The notes beneath the pieces are model-generated. The model was given only the letters and a program-made list of their open reading frames with translations, ran no database searches and was not told the origin of the DNA. 64,000 nucleotides of DNA from Phenylobacterium sp. Root700 (GTDB lineage: Bacteria > Pseudomonadota > Alphaproteobacteria > Caulobacterales > Caulobacteraceae): contig NZ_LMHT01000022.1 in the NCBI RefSeq assembly GCF_001429025.1, positions 421,861 through 485,860 of the forward strand, read 5' to 3'. Position 1 is the first letter of the stretch, and every line of letters starts with the position of its first letter. Positions 40,087 to 49,187 of this stretch are shown here, piece by piece. Both the position numbers and the translations under genes were made by a program.

Positions 40087-42414
40087 ATGACCAGCCGCAA
40101 ACTCATCCTGCTCGCCAGCAGCGCCGCCGCCATCGCCTGGTGGGGCCCGGCCGCAGCCGACGACGTCGCCGACGGTTCGGCGCAGGTCGAGGAATTGATC
40201 GTCACCGCCCAGAAGCGCGAACAGAAGACCCTCGACGTTCCGATCGCCATCACCGCCTACAGCCGCGCCAATCTCGATCGCCTGGGCGTCCAGGAGTTCG
40301 AGGAGTTGTCGCTCTATGTCCCTGGCTTCGAGGTCCAGAACCAGTCGCCGAACAACCCAGGCTTCGTGATGCGCGGCATCACCTCGGACTCCGGCGAGGC
40401 CACCAACGAGCCGCGGGTCTCGGTGTTCCAGGACGGCGTCTCGATCTCCAAGTCCCGCGGCTCCTACATCGAGCTGTTCGACCTCGAGCGCGTCGAAATC
40501 GCCAAGGGTCCCCAATCGACCCTCTATGGCCGCGGCGCCCTGATCGGCGCGGTGAACCTGGTGCAGGCCAAGGCCGACCCGACGGGCTGGGCCGCCAGCT
40601 CCAAGGTCGAGGCCGGCAATTTCGGCTACGCCATGTTCGAGAGCATGCTGAACATGCCGGTCAGCGACACCTTCGCCGTCCGGGTGGCCGGCCGGCTGAA
40701 GAAGCGCGACGGCTTCGTCGAAAACCTGCTGGGCGGCAAGGACTTCAACTCGACCAACACCGCCGCTGGCCGCGTCGTCCTGAACTGGCGTCCGACCGAG
40801 AAGCTGAGCGCCGACCTGATCTACAATTACGAGCGCGACCGGCCGAGCGGCACCTCGTTCAAGTCCCTCACCTATTTGCCCACCGATCCGACCACCGGCG
40901 CGGTGATCGGCGATCTTGGCCGCAACTCCGGCGCGGCCCTATCGGCCTCCGACGGCTTCGAGGGCGGCAAGGACCTTGGTCTCGACCGCACGGTCTGGGG
41001 CGTGACCGCCCTGGTCGACTACACGATCAGCGACAGCCTCAGCCTCTCGTCGATCACCGCCTATCGCGAGTTCGACAGCCTGGAGGTCTTCGACGCCGAC
41101 GGCTTCTCGCTGCCGCTGTTCGTCTTCGCCGAAGACGCCCAGGGCAAGCAGACCAGCCAGGAGCTGCGCCTGAACTATGACGGCGGCGGCAAGCTGACGG
41201 CGTTTGGCGGCGTGAGTTACTTCCACGAGGATGGCTTCCAGCGCGTGCCGCTGCAATTCAACGAGAAGATCTTCGCCCTGCACTCGGCCGGCGTGATGCC
41301 TAAGCCGCGCGGCCTGTCGCTGCCAGTCATCAACGCGCTCGCCCCGGCCGCGCTGAAGTCGGCCCACCGCGAGACCTCCGCCAACTACGGCGAAACCACC
41401 GCCTACGACGTCTTCGCCGACGCCACCTACAAGCTCACCGACAAGCTCGAGCTGACCGGCGGGGTTCGCTACACCCACGATGACAAGACCAGCGGCTATG
41501 GCGCCAGGCTGGAAAATGGCGGCTCGGTCGCCGGCGGGTCGACGCCGACCCTGGCCCGCGGCCTCTTCCTGCAGCCTACGAAGAACGGCCTCCCGGAATA
41601 CCAGGATCTGACCGACGAGGGTCTGACCTACCGGGTCGTCGGCCGTTACGCGGCCAGCGAACAGCTCAGCTTCTACGCCTCCTATGCACGGGGCCGCCGT
41701 CCCAAAATCCTGACCGTGGCCGCCCCGGCGGCGCCCGGCGGACCTGTGCGCTTCAACGAACTGCCGGCGGAAAAGGTCGACTCCTACGAGGTCGGCGCCA
41801 AGAGCGAGCTGTTCGAGCGTCGGCTGAGCCTGGAGGGCTCGGTCTATCACTACAGCTACGACAACTTCCAAACCTCGGTGCTGAACAGCGCCGGGCAGAT
41901 CGTCGCCGCCAACGCCGGCGAGGCCGCCGCCACCGGCTTCGAGGGGCAGCTCAACCTGCGGCCGACCAGCAATCTCGAGGTCTTCGGCACCTACGCCTAC
42001 AATCACGCCCGGTTCGGCAACGGCATTTTCGAGGGCAATAGCTTCAGGCTGTCGCCCGACCATTCGCTGTCGCTCGGCGCGCGCTTCACCGCCCAGGTCC
42101 CGGGCGGCGCCCTGGCGATCACCCCGACCTACACTTGGCAGAGCAAGGTCTTCTTCGAGGCCAACAACGACATCCCGGCCCTGCAGACCAACGACACCAT
42201 CCAGGATGAACTGCAGGAGTCCTACGGCCTGATGAATCTGCGGGTCGGCTACACGCCGGCCCAGGGGCCCTGGCAGGTGGAGGTGTTCGCCACCAACCTG
42301 CTGGACGAAGAGTACATCAAGGACGCCGGCAACACTGGCGGCGCCTTCGGGATCCCCACCTTCATCGCTGGCGAGCCGCGCTACTACGGCGTCTCGTTCT
42401 CAATCCGCTACTGA
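40087..42414 (+). CDS. TonB-dependent outer-membrane receptor
   Basis: A 775-residue receptor. After a signal peptide (about 1-24) there is a TonB-box-like EELIVTAQKREQ, then the plug domain (DVPIAITAYSRANL, GPQSTLYGRGALIGAVN). The 22-strand barrel runs to the terminal aromatic residue (YYGVSFSIRY). Such receptors import large substrates using proton-motive force via TonB. The next gene, 15 bp later, is a PhoD phosphatase, so the substrate may be a phosphate ester or phytate-like compound; that is inference. No Pho or Fur box was convincing upstream. Confidence 0.93.
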   Translation: MTSRKLILLASSAAAIAWWGPAAADDVADGSAQVEELIVTAQKREQKTLDVPIAITAYSRANLDRLGVQEFEELSLYVPGFEVQNQSPNNPGFVMRGITSDSGEATNEPRVSVFQDGVSISKSRGSYIELFDLERVEIAKGPQSTLYGRGALIGAVNLVQAKADPTGWAASSKVEAGNFGYAMFESMLNMPVSDTFAVRVAGRLKKRDGFVENLLGGKDFNSTNTAAGRVVLNWRPTEKLSADLIYNYERDRPSGTSFKSLTYLPTDPTTGAVIGDLGRNSGAALSASDGFEGGKDLGLDRTVWGVTALVDYTISDSLSLSSITAYREFDSLEVFDADGFSLPLFVFAEDAQGKQTSQELRLNYDGGGKLTAFGGVSYFHEDGFQRVPLQFNEKIFALHSAGVMPKPRGLSLPVINALAPAALKSAHRETSANYGETTAYDVFADATYKLTDKLELTGGVRYTHDDKTSGYGARLENGGSVAGGSTPTLARGLFLQPTKNGLPEYQDLTDEGLTYRVVGRYAASEQLSFYASYARGRRPKILTVAAPAAPGGPVRFNELPAEKVDSYEVGAKSELFERRLSLEGSVYHYSYDNFQTSVLNSAGQIVAANAGEAAATGFEGQLNLRPTSNLEVFGTYAYNHARFGNGIFEGNSFRLSPDHSLSLGARFTAQVPGGALAITPTYTWQSKVFFEANNDIPALQTNDTIQDELQESYGLMNLRVGYTPAQGPWQVEVFATNLLDEEYIKDAGNTGGAFGIPTFIAGEPRYYGVSFSIRY

Positions 42415-42429
42415 TCGGGAGCCTGACCG

Positions 42430-44109
42430 ATGTCGCTTAACAGACGCAATGCGCTGACCTGGCTCGGGCTGGGGATCAACGCCGCAGCGCTCACGCCTTC
42501 GGCCGCCCAGGCCGCAGCCGTAACCTTCGACCACGGCGTAGCCTCGGGCGATCCGCTCGCCGACCGGCTGATCATCTGGACGCGGGCCACCCCGCCCGCC
42601 CCGACGACGAAGCCCTTTCCGGTCGCTTGGACGGTCGCCGACAGCCCCGACTTCAAGAGCGTGGTGGCGCGCGGTCAGGTCCAGGCCGGCGCGGACCGCG
42701 ACTTCACCGTCAAGATCGATGTCGGGGGCCTCAAGCCCGGCGCCGACTACTGGTTCCGGTTCACGGCCGCGGGCGTCTCGTCTCCGGTCGGCCGGACCCG
42801 CACCCTGCCTGTCGCGGGCGTCAAGGACGTCGCCTTGGCGGTCGTCTCCTGCTCGCTCTACCCGGCGGGCTACTTCAACGCCTACGACGCCGTGGCCAAA
42901 CTCGACCGCGTCGACGCCGTCGTTCACCTGGGCGACTACATCTACGAGTACGGCGCCGGCCCGAACGATTACGGGACCGCCGGGGCCGTCAAGATGGGCC
43001 GGCTGCTGGAGCCGAAGCACGAGATCGTCTCGCTGGCCGACTACCGGCTACGCCACGCGACCTACAAGAGCGATCCGCACCTGCAGGCCGCCCACGCCCG
43101 CGCGCCGTGGATCTGCGTCTGGGACGACCACGAGACCGCCAATGACTCCTGGCTGGGCGGGGCCGAGAACCACACCGCCGGCGCCGAAGGCGACTGGAAC
43201 GCTCGCAAGGCCAACGCCCTGCGCGCCTATTACGAATGGATGCCCCTGCGCGAGCCCGCCGCCGGCGGCCTGGCCGAGGCGATCAACCGGACCTTCCGCT
43301 TTGGCGACGTCGCCGAACTGGTGATGGTCGAGACCCGGCTGCTGGCTCGCGCCAAGCAGCTCGACTACGCCGAACTTCCGATGCGAACGGTTGATGGCCA
43401 GCAAGTTCCGGACTTCGCCGCCTTCATGGCCGAGCGCGCCGACCCGGGGCGTCAGTTGCTGGGCGACAAGCAGGAGCGTTGGCTCGCCGACACCTTGAAG
43501 ACCTCCGCCGACGCCGGATGCGCCTGGCAAATCTTGGGCAACCAGGTGGTGATGGGCCAGGTGAAAGGCCCCGACCTCAAGGCCGCCATGTCACCGGCCG
43601 ATTGGGCCGCGATGCTGGCTGACCTGCCCGAGGCGTTCCGCCCGCGCATCGAGAAGATGGCCGCCCTGTTCGCCCAGGGCGTGCCGTTCAATCTCGACGC
43701 CTGGGACGGCTACCCCGCAGCGCGCGAGCGGGTCTATGCGATGATCAAAGCCGCCAAGGCCCAGGCCATCGTCCTGGCCGGCGACAGCCACGCCTTCTGG
43801 GTCAACGAATTACATGACGCGACCGGCGATCGCGTGGCCGTGGAGTTCGGGACCACCGCTGTCACCAGCCCTGGCTGGGGCGACTTCCTGCCCAAGCAGG
43901 ACATGGGCAAGATCATCGCCGACCAGAACGACGAGGTGATCTATTCCCATCAATCGGCCAAGGGCTTCACCCTGCTGACCCTGACCCGCTTGGAGGCCCG
44001 CGCCGACCTGATCGCGGTCTCGACCGTCACCGACCGCGACTATCGGGCCAGCACCCTAAAGACCTATCAGGTGGCCCGCGAGTTCGGGGCCGGGGTTCGG
44101 GAGGCCTAA
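42430..44109 (+). CDS. phoD: PhoD-family alkaline phosphatase, Tat-exported
   Basis: A 559-residue metallophosphoesterase. The N-terminus has a twin-arginine-like signal (NRRNALTWLG, then hydrophobic, ending AQAAA). The PhoD_N domain is followed by the catalytic domain: HLGDYIYEY, the WDDHETAND box, and the GDSHAFW box. These ligands bind Ca/Fe in PhoD. It cleaves phosphomono- or diesters in the periplasm. It directly follows the TonB receptor, so both probably serve phosphorus scavenging. Confidence 0.88.
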   Translation: MSLNRRNALTWLGLGINAAALTPSAAQAAAVTFDHGVASGDPLADRLIIWTRATPPAPTTKPFPVAWTVADSPDFKSVVARGQVQAGADRDFTVKIDVGGLKPGADYWFRFTAAGVSSPVGRTRTLPVAGVKDVALAVVSCSLYPAGYFNAYDAVAKLDRVDAVVHLGDYIYEYGAGPNDYGTAGAVKMGRLLEPKHEIVSLADYRLRHATYKSDPHLQAAHARAPWICVWDDHETANDSWLGGAENHTAGAEGDWNARKANALRAYYEWMPLREPAAGGLAEAINRTFRFGDVAELVMVETRLLARAKQLDYAELPMRTVDGQQVPDFAAFMAERADPGRQLLGDKQERWLADTLKTSADAGCAWQILGNQVVMGQVKGPDLKAAMSPADWAAMLADLPEAFRPRIEKMAALFAQGVPFNLDAWDGYPAARERVYAMIKAAKAQAIVLAGDSHAFWVNELHDATGDRVAVEFGTTAVTSPGWGDFLPKQDMGKIIADQNDEVIYSHQSAKGFTLLTLTRLEARADLIAVSTVTDRDYRASTLKTYQVAREFGAGVREA

Positions 44110-44115
44110 CCCCGA

Positions 44116-45276
44116 TCACCCCTGCCGGAACGGCGAGTACTCGTCCGCCAGCCACTCCATCTCGCCCTCCACCGCCTCGCGCTCCCTTTGCAGGAAGTCC
44201 TCGACCGGGGCGCGCAGGCGTGGGTCGGCTATGAAGTGCGTCGAGTAGATCGGGCTCGGCAGGTAGCCGCGGGCGATCTTGTGCTCGCCCTGGGCGCCGG
44301 CCTCCACCCGTGCCAGGCCGCGCGAGATCGCGAAGTCGATGGCCTGGTAGTAGCAGAGCTCGAAATGCAGGAACGGCACCTCCTCGACGCAACCCCAGTT
44401 GCGGCCATAGAGGCAGTCATCGCCGATCAGGTTCAGGGCGCCGGCGATCCACCGACCATCGCGCCGCGCCATGACGAGCAGCACCCGATCGGCCATCCGC
44501 TCGCCCAGCAGCGAGAAGAACAGGCGGTTCAGATAGGGCCGGCCCCATTTGCGCGAACCGGTGTCCATGTAGAAGCCGAAGAAGGCGTCCCAGTGATCCT
44601 CGGTGATCTGGCTTCCGGTCAGAGAGACGATATCGACCTCCGCCTGAGCGTCGCGGCGCTCGCGGCGGATGGTCTTGCGCCGGCCTGAGGACAGTGCCGC
44701 CAGGAAGTCGTCGAAGGTCCCGTAGCCGCGGTTCTCCCAATGGTACTGCCGCCCCTGGCGCAGCGAGAGCCCCTGCCCGCCCATCCAGGACCACTCCTCC
44801 TGCGTCGGGAAGTTCACGTGGAAGGACGAGGCCTCATAGCGCTCGCACAGCGCCAGGCCTCCGCCCAGCAGGATGGACCATGCCTCCTGTCGGTCGACAT
44901 CTGGCCGCACCAGCAGGCGTGGCCCGGTGGCCGGCGTGAACGGCGCGGCCGAGATCAGCTTGGGATAGTAGCGCCCGCCCGCCCGCTCATAGGCGTCGGC
45001 CCAGGCGTGGTCGAAGACGTATTCACCCTGGCTGTGGGACTTCAGATAGACCGGCATCACCGCGGCCACCCGCCCGGCTTCGTCCTGCACCGACAGGTGC
45101 TGAGGCCCCCAGCCGGTGCGCTCGACCGCGCAACCGGACTCTTCGACAATGTCCAGGAAGTCGAAGGAGACGAACGGATTGCCGAGATAGCTCGGGGCGC
45201 CGGCGCAACCATCCCACGCCTCGCGCCCGATCTCGGCGATCCGGCGGCTGACCTGCACCGCCGGCTTCAGGCTCAC
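44116..45276 (-). CDS. FemAB-like / DUF482 GNAT-fold acyltransferase
   Basis: A 386-residue protein; the GTG at 45276 overlaps the upstream stop (GTGA), which fixes the start. The pieces LGNPFVSFDFLDIVEESGC, RRKTIRRERRDA and LHFELCYYQAIDFAISRGL followed by GAQGEHKIARGYLP belong to the DUF482/FemAB-related N-acyltransferase family. These have two GNAT folds. Known relatives add amino acids to peptidoglycan, but the substrate of this family is unresolved. It is last in the RidA-GDPD operon. Confidence 0.8.
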   Translation of the reverse strand: MSLKPAVQVSRRIAEIGREAWDGCAGAPSYLGNPFVSFDFLDIVEESGCAVERTGWGPQHLSVQDEAGRVAAVMPVYLKSHSQGEYVFDHAWADAYERAGGRYYPKLISAAPFTPATGPRLLVRPDVDRQEAWSILLGGGLALCERYEASSFHVNFPTQEEWSWMGGQGLSLRQGRQYHWENRGYGTFDDFLAALSSGRRKTIRRERRDAQAEVDIVSLTGSQITEDHWDAFFGFYMDTGSRKWGRPYLNRLFFSLLGERMADRVLLVMARRDGRWIAGALNLIGDDCLYGRNWGCVEEVPFLHFELCYYQAIDFAISRGLARVEAGAQGEHKIARGYLPSPIYSTHFIADPRLRAPVEDFLQREREAVEGEMEWLADEYSPFRQG

Positions 45277-46019
45277 GCGGCGAAACCCTCGAAAATCAGA
45301 TTGTCGCAGTGGTCCTTCACCGCGTCCCATTGAGCCGGATCACGGACCGTCCAGCCGACCACCGGCATGCCCTCGGCCCGATGCTTGGCGACCCGTTCGT
45401 CCGGCAGCATGTCGATATGCATGGCCAGGAAGTGCGGCCGGGCGATCGCCACGTGTTCCAGCCGGGCGAAGGACTCGCGCTGGACGTCGGCCAGATGCGG
45501 CGCGCGCTTGTAGTCGTAGCTGTCCAGCCCGCGCAGCACGCCCGGGAAACGGTCGGCGAACCAGGCGTGGGAATAGGGATTGAACCCGATCACGCAGGTC
45601 GGCCCGACGTGGTCCATCAGCACCTCGTGAACCCGTTGCTCCAGCGGCCCGACCTCGCCATAGGGGGTCTTCAGCTCGACATGGACCATGACCCGGCGTC
45701 CGATGACGGCCAGGGTCTCCAGCAGGGTCGGGATGTATTCGTCCGTGCCGGCCAGCTTCATCTGCGCGAGATCAGCGGCGCTGTAATCGCGGATCCGACC
45801 TTCGGCGCCGGTCATCCGCTTCAGGTTGTCGTCGTGGAAGACCACCGCCTCGCCATCGGCCGACAGCTGAACGTCAAGCTCAACGCCATAGCCGGCCTGG
45901 CGGGCCGCCTGGAAGGCGCCCAGCGAGTTCTCCGGCGCGCCGCCTGGCGTCCACAGACCCCGGTGCGCCACCGGCGGGTGGAACAGCAGGTCCCAGGCTT
46001 CGCCGAAGGAGTTCTTCAC
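45273..46019 (-). CDS. Glycerophosphodiester phosphodiesterase
   Basis: A 248-residue cytoplasmic GDPD (no signal peptide). The GTG at 46019 overlaps the upstream stop. The TIM-barrel catalytic residues are in HRGLWTPGGAPENSLGAF, the ELDVQLSADG segment (Glu-x-Asp) and VVFHDD. It hydrolyses glycerophosphodiesters to glycerol-3-phosphate and an alcohol. It is the middle gene of a three-gene leftward operon with overlapping stops and starts. Confidence 0.92.
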   Translation of the reverse strand: MKNSFGEAWDLLFHPPVAHRGLWTPGGAPENSLGAFQAARQAGYGVELDVQLSADGEAVVFHDDNLKRMTGAEGRIRDYSAADLAQMKLAGTDEYIPTLLETLAVIGRRVMVHVELKTPYGEVGPLEQRVHEVLMDHVGPTCVIGFNPYSHAWFADRFPGVLRGLDSYDYKRAPHLADVQRESFARLEHVAIARPHFLAMHIDMLPDERVAKHRAEGMPVVGWTVRDPAQWDAVKDHCDNLIFEGFAA

Positions 46020-46477
46020 CGCACTTCCACCACCGCATCGACCTCGACGGCGAAGTTCAACGGCAGGCGATAGACGCCGACGGCCGAGCGGGCGTGTTTC
46101 CCGGCGTCGCCGAACGCCGCGACCATCAGGTCGGAGGCGCCGTTCACGACCTGGGGAATGTCGAAGAATTCAGGACCGGACTGCACGAAGCCGCCCAGCT
46201 TCACCACGCGGACGACGCGATCGAGATCGCCGTCGCAGGCCGCACGCATCTGGGCGATCAGATTGATCCCGCAGATCTTGGCCGCGCGCTTGGCGGTCTC
46301 CAGATCGACATCCTCGCCGACGATCCCGCGCACGCCGCCATCGGCGTCGAGCGAGACCTGGCCGGAGATGTGCACCAAGTTCCCGGCCCTGACGAAGGGC
46401 ACGTAGTTGGCGACCGGCGGGTTGGGCTGCGGCAACGTGATTCCGAGCGCGGCGAGACGTTCTTCGACCTGGGACAT
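46016..46477 (-). CDS. RidA/YjgF-family protein
   Basis: A 153-residue Rid protein of the longer subfamily (starting SQVEERLAALGITLPQP). The core has NLVHISGQVS, the RVVKLGGFVQSGPEF helix, and the C-terminal ARSAVGVYRLPLNFAVEVDAVVEV with the Arg that binds carboxylates in active deaminases. Such proteins hydrolyse reactive enamine/imine intermediates, or have lost this activity. It is the first gene of the RidA-GDPD-FemAB operon. Confidence 0.9.
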   Translation of the reverse strand: MSQVEERLAALGITLPQPNPPVANYVPFVRAGNLVHISGQVSLDADGGVRGIVGEDVDLETAKRAAKICGINLIAQMRAACDGDLDRVVRVVKLGGFVQSGPEFFDIPQVVNGASDLMVAAFGDAGKHARSAVGVYRLPLNFAVEVDAVVEVR

Positions 46478-46519
46478 ACCGAAGGTCTAGCGCCCGGACC
46501 GGAGCCCGAAAAGAGAAAA

Positions 46520-46545
46520 GGCCCGCGCCATGAATGACGCGGGCC
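46520..46545 (-). terminator. Rho-independent terminator of the phasin gene
   Basis: Stem GGCCCGCG / CGCGGGCC (46520-46527 with 46538-46545); read on the minus strand it is followed by a TTTTCTCTTTT run. Confidence 0.8.
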
Positions 46546-46589
46546 CTTCCGGGGGAGATGCCTCAGATACGCGAGGCTACTGGAGGTTC

Positions 46590-47024
46590 TTAGCGAGCCG
46601 CTTGCAGGCGCTCGACGGCGGCGGTGACGCGCTCGTTCAGCGGCTTCACCGAATCCTTCACCGAGGCCGACACGATCTCCGACATCTTGGAGAACTCGGC
46701 CATGTAGGCTTCGAGGGCCGACTTGGCGTAGTTGGTTTGCAGCTCGACCACTTCCTGGATCGACTTGGCGCCCGACAGCGACTTGGCGGCGGCGACCTGG
46801 TCTTCAACGGCCTTCTTGGAATAGGCCATGGCCTGCGCGCCCAGGGCTTCGGCGCCCTTGGTCGAGGCGGTCACCGACGCGATGACGGCTTCCAGGTTCT
46901 TCTTGGAGTGGGCGTTGACTTCGTTCAGCGAGGCCAGCGACTTCTCGACCGCGTCCTTGAACGCGACGTTGCCGGCGGTGGTGAACTGTTCGACGGTGTT
47001 CTTGACGGTTTCAGCGGCGGCCAT
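46590..47024 (-). CDS. Phasin family protein
   Basis: A 144-residue amphipathic helical protein without a signal peptide; the start at 47024 follows AGGAG. The sequence is Ala/Val/Lys-rich with the phasin pattern (FTTAGNVAFKDAVEKSLASLNEV, then QTNYAKSALEAYMAEFSKMSEI). Phasins coat polyhydroxybutyrate granules. Two TGC-rich palindromic sites of PhaR type lie upstream, supporting this call. A terminator follows on the same strand. Confidence 0.9.
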   Translation of the reverse strand: MAAAETVKNTVEQFTTAGNVAFKDAVEKSLASLNEVNAHSKKNLEAVIASVTASTKGAEALGAQAMAYSKKAVEDQVAAAKSLSGAKSIQEVVELQTNYAKSALEAYMAEFSKMSEIVSASVKDSVKPLNERVTAAVERLQAAR

Positions 47025-47116
47025 GGTGGGCTCCTGGGTCGGAATTGGGCGGCGTGTTCGCCGCAACGCAAACTGGGACGGGGATAGCCTTGATTACGAA
47101 CACGGTTTTCTCATGT

Positions 47117-47155
47117 TGCAGTGCAGCAGTCAAGCGACTTTTGTGCAGTGCACAA
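47117..47155. promoter_or_regulatory. PhaR-like operator pair upstream of the phasin gene
   Basis: The 9-mer TGCAGTGCA occurs twice (47117-47125 and 47144-47152), 27 bp apart. The second lies in a perfect palindrome TTGTGCAGTGCACAA (47141-47155). TGC-rich palindromes are the known style of PhaR operators that repress phasin genes when polyhydroxybutyrate is absent. Assignment to PhaR is inference. Confidence 0.55.
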
Positions 47156-47435
47156 TAACCTTCATGAGAGCGTCATCGTAACGTCGGAGCCACCCCTCCC
47201 CGTCCCGATCGGCGAACCTCGCCAAGTCGCGTCCCGGCGCCCGGCTGGCCGTGACGACGGACTTTCGAACGCCAAGACGATTTCGACGCGATGCCGAGAT
47301 GTTGATTGAGAACGTTGCGACAAATCGGCTCGTTCAAGAGCTGTTTACCATCGCGCAAGGCTCCAGCTGTCATGTTAGGATTCTCGTAAGGCGGTCCTAT
47401 TCACCGCCCAACCCTAGTATCGACGGACGAACCGT
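47156..47435. other. Intergenic region before the D,D-carboxypeptidase gene
   Basis: About 280 bp that encode no convincing protein. A hairpin GGCGGT-N7-ACCGCC (47390-47408) lies 27 bp before the carboxypeptidase start and may be part of its 5' untranslated region. No tRNA, riboswitch or terminator was recognised. Confidence 0.4.
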
Positions 47436-48746
47436 ATGTTCGAGCGCGCCCGCCGCCTGTTTGCGTCAATCGCCCTCGCCGCCGCGACAGCTGTCGCGCC
47501 GGTGGCGTCTACCGCCCAGGCCCAGATCCCTTACCTCCAGCTGCCCGACAGCCAGCCGAAGTACGCCGCGGTTGTTGTCGACGCGAAAACCGGGGAGGTT
47601 CTGTACGCCAAACGCGCAGATAGCCCGCGGTATCCCGCGTCGATCACAAAAGTGATGACGCTGTATCTGGCCTTCGAAGCGCTGCAGGCCGGACGGCTCA
47701 AGCTGGACGATCCGGTCGAGATCTCGCCGCGCGCCGCCGCCCAGGCCCCGACCAAGCTCGGCCTTCGCCCCGGCGAAACCCTGACCGTCGAACAGGCTAT
47801 GCAGGCCCTGGCCATCAAGTCCGCCAACGACATCGCCGTCGCCCTGGCTGAAAAGCTCGGCGGCTCGGAAGCCCGCTTCGCCGCCATGATGACCCTGCGC
47901 GCCCAGGAGCTGGGCATGCGCAACACCCGGTTCGTCAACGCCTCGGGCCTGCCCGACAGCCGCCAGATCTCGACGGCGCGGGACATCGCCATCCTGTCGC
48001 GCGCGGTGATGCGCGACTACCCGCAATACTACAAGCTGTTCAGCCAGCAGAGCTTCACGTTCCGCGGCGTGACCATGCGCAACCATAACGGCCTGCTGGG
48101 CCGCATGCCCGGCGTCGACGGCTTGAAGACCGGCTATACCAACGCCTCGGGCTTCAACATCGCGGTCTCCGCCGTGCGCGACAATCGCCGCCTGATCACC
48201 GTGGTGCTGGGCGCGCCGTCCACCGCCATCCGCAACAACAACGCCGAGGACCTGATCCTCACCGGCTTCGACGTGATGGCCCGTCGCGACCGCGGCGAGA
48301 AGATCACCGTCGCCCAGAACCTGTTCGAGCCGGAGCCCCGCGGCCCGATCGTCCGCCCCTCGATCGAACAGGGCGACAACGATCAGGACGGCCTGAAGAT
48401 CGTGCTGGCCTCGGCCACGCCGTCCATCGCGGCGGCCCGCACCAAGGTCGAGCCTTCCTCGTCGGCCCTTCGCGGCTCGTCCAAGAAGGACGCCGGCAAG
48501 AAGGCGGCCGGGAAATGGGCGGTCCAGGTCGGGGCCTTCAAGTCCAAGGCCGACGCCAAGGAACAGATGACCTTCGTCACCAAGCGCTTTGGCAATCACT
48601 TCCAGACCGCTCGCGGTTCAGTCGGCGACAAGGTCGGCGGCTCCTATCGCGTCCGCTTCACCGGCTATAGCGAAGCCTCTGCCAAGGACGCCTGCAAAGC
48701 GATGAAGGCCAAGCGCCTGGCCTGCCTGGTCGTCGACCCGGCCTAG
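47436..48746 (+). CDS. D-alanyl-D-alanine carboxypeptidase with C-terminal SPOR domain
   Basis: A 436-residue penicillin-binding protein of the PBP5/6 type. A signal peptide (about 1-29) precedes the transpeptidase domain with SITK (Ser69-Lys72), SAN (129-131) and KTG (231-233). The usual C-terminal amphipathic anchor is replaced by a linker and a SPOR domain (VQVGAFKSKADAKEQ, then SYRVRFTGYSEASAK), which binds denuded septal peptidoglycan. So the enzyme trims pentapeptides and probably works at the division site. Confidence 0.92.
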   Translation: MFERARRLFASIALAAATAVAPVASTAQAQIPYLQLPDSQPKYAAVVVDAKTGEVLYAKRADSPRYPASITKVMTLYLAFEALQAGRLKLDDPVEISPRAAAQAPTKLGLRPGETLTVEQAMQALAIKSANDIAVALAEKLGGSEARFAAMMTLRAQELGMRNTRFVNASGLPDSRQISTARDIAILSRAVMRDYPQYYKLFSQQSFTFRGVTMRNHNGLLGRMPGVDGLKTGYTNASGFNIAVSAVRDNRRLITVVLGAPSTAIRNNNAEDLILTGFDVMARRDRGEKITVAQNLFEPEPRGPIVRPSIEQGDNDQDGLKIVLASATPSIAAARTKVEPSSSALRGSSKKDAGKKAAGKWAVQVGAFKSKADAKEQMTFVTKRFGNHFQTARGSVGDKVGGSYRVRFTGYSEASAKDACKAMKAKRLACLVVDPA

Positions 48747-48749
48747 TCG

Positions 48750-49175
48750 TTACTTCTTCAAAAGACGATCCCTGGCCGCGTTGAGTTGCGCGGCCAGGCC
48801 GCTGGTCCCGCCCTTGTCGGGGTGGGCCATGCGCATCAGCCGCGAATAGGCGGCCTTGATATCCTCATCGGTGGCGCTAGCGTCCACGCCCAGGATCGAG
48901 CGGGCTTCGGCGGCGCTGATCCGGCTGCTGGCCCGGGGCGGCGGCGACGGGACGCCGGTGCGGCGCGTCGAGACCGCCAGCCACAGCCCCAGCACCACCA
49001 GCACGATGGACTTCCCCCACCCGCCGCGCATGCCGACATAGGCGGCCGCGGCGAAGCAGGCGACGGCGAAGGCGCCGGCCAGGAACCGCCACTCACGACG
49101 CTTCAAGACGGGCTTCCCTCGGCTCGCCCACAGGAACAGCACCAGGACGGCGCAGCCGATCGCGAGATAGAGCAT
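48750..49175 (-). CDS. Membrane-anchored J-domain protein
   Basis: A 141-residue protein. Two or three N-terminal helices (1-17 and about 30-66) are followed by a C-terminal DnaJ domain (AEARSILGVDASATDEDIKAAYSRLMRMAHPDKGG) with the DnaK-activating HPD. The organisation matches TIM14-like J-proteins. It probably recruits DnaK to the inner membrane. It lies 12 bp after mipZ on the same strand and converges with the carboxypeptidase gene. Confidence 0.88.
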   Translation of the reverse strand: MLYLAIGCAVLVLFLWASRGKPVLKRREWRFLAGAFAVACFAAAAYVGMRGGWGKSIVLVVLGLWLAVSTRRTGVPSPPPRASSRISAAEARSILGVDASATDEDIKAAYSRLMRMAHPDKGGTSGLAAQLNAARDRLLKK

Positions 49176-49187
49176 GGGATTTGGCGG

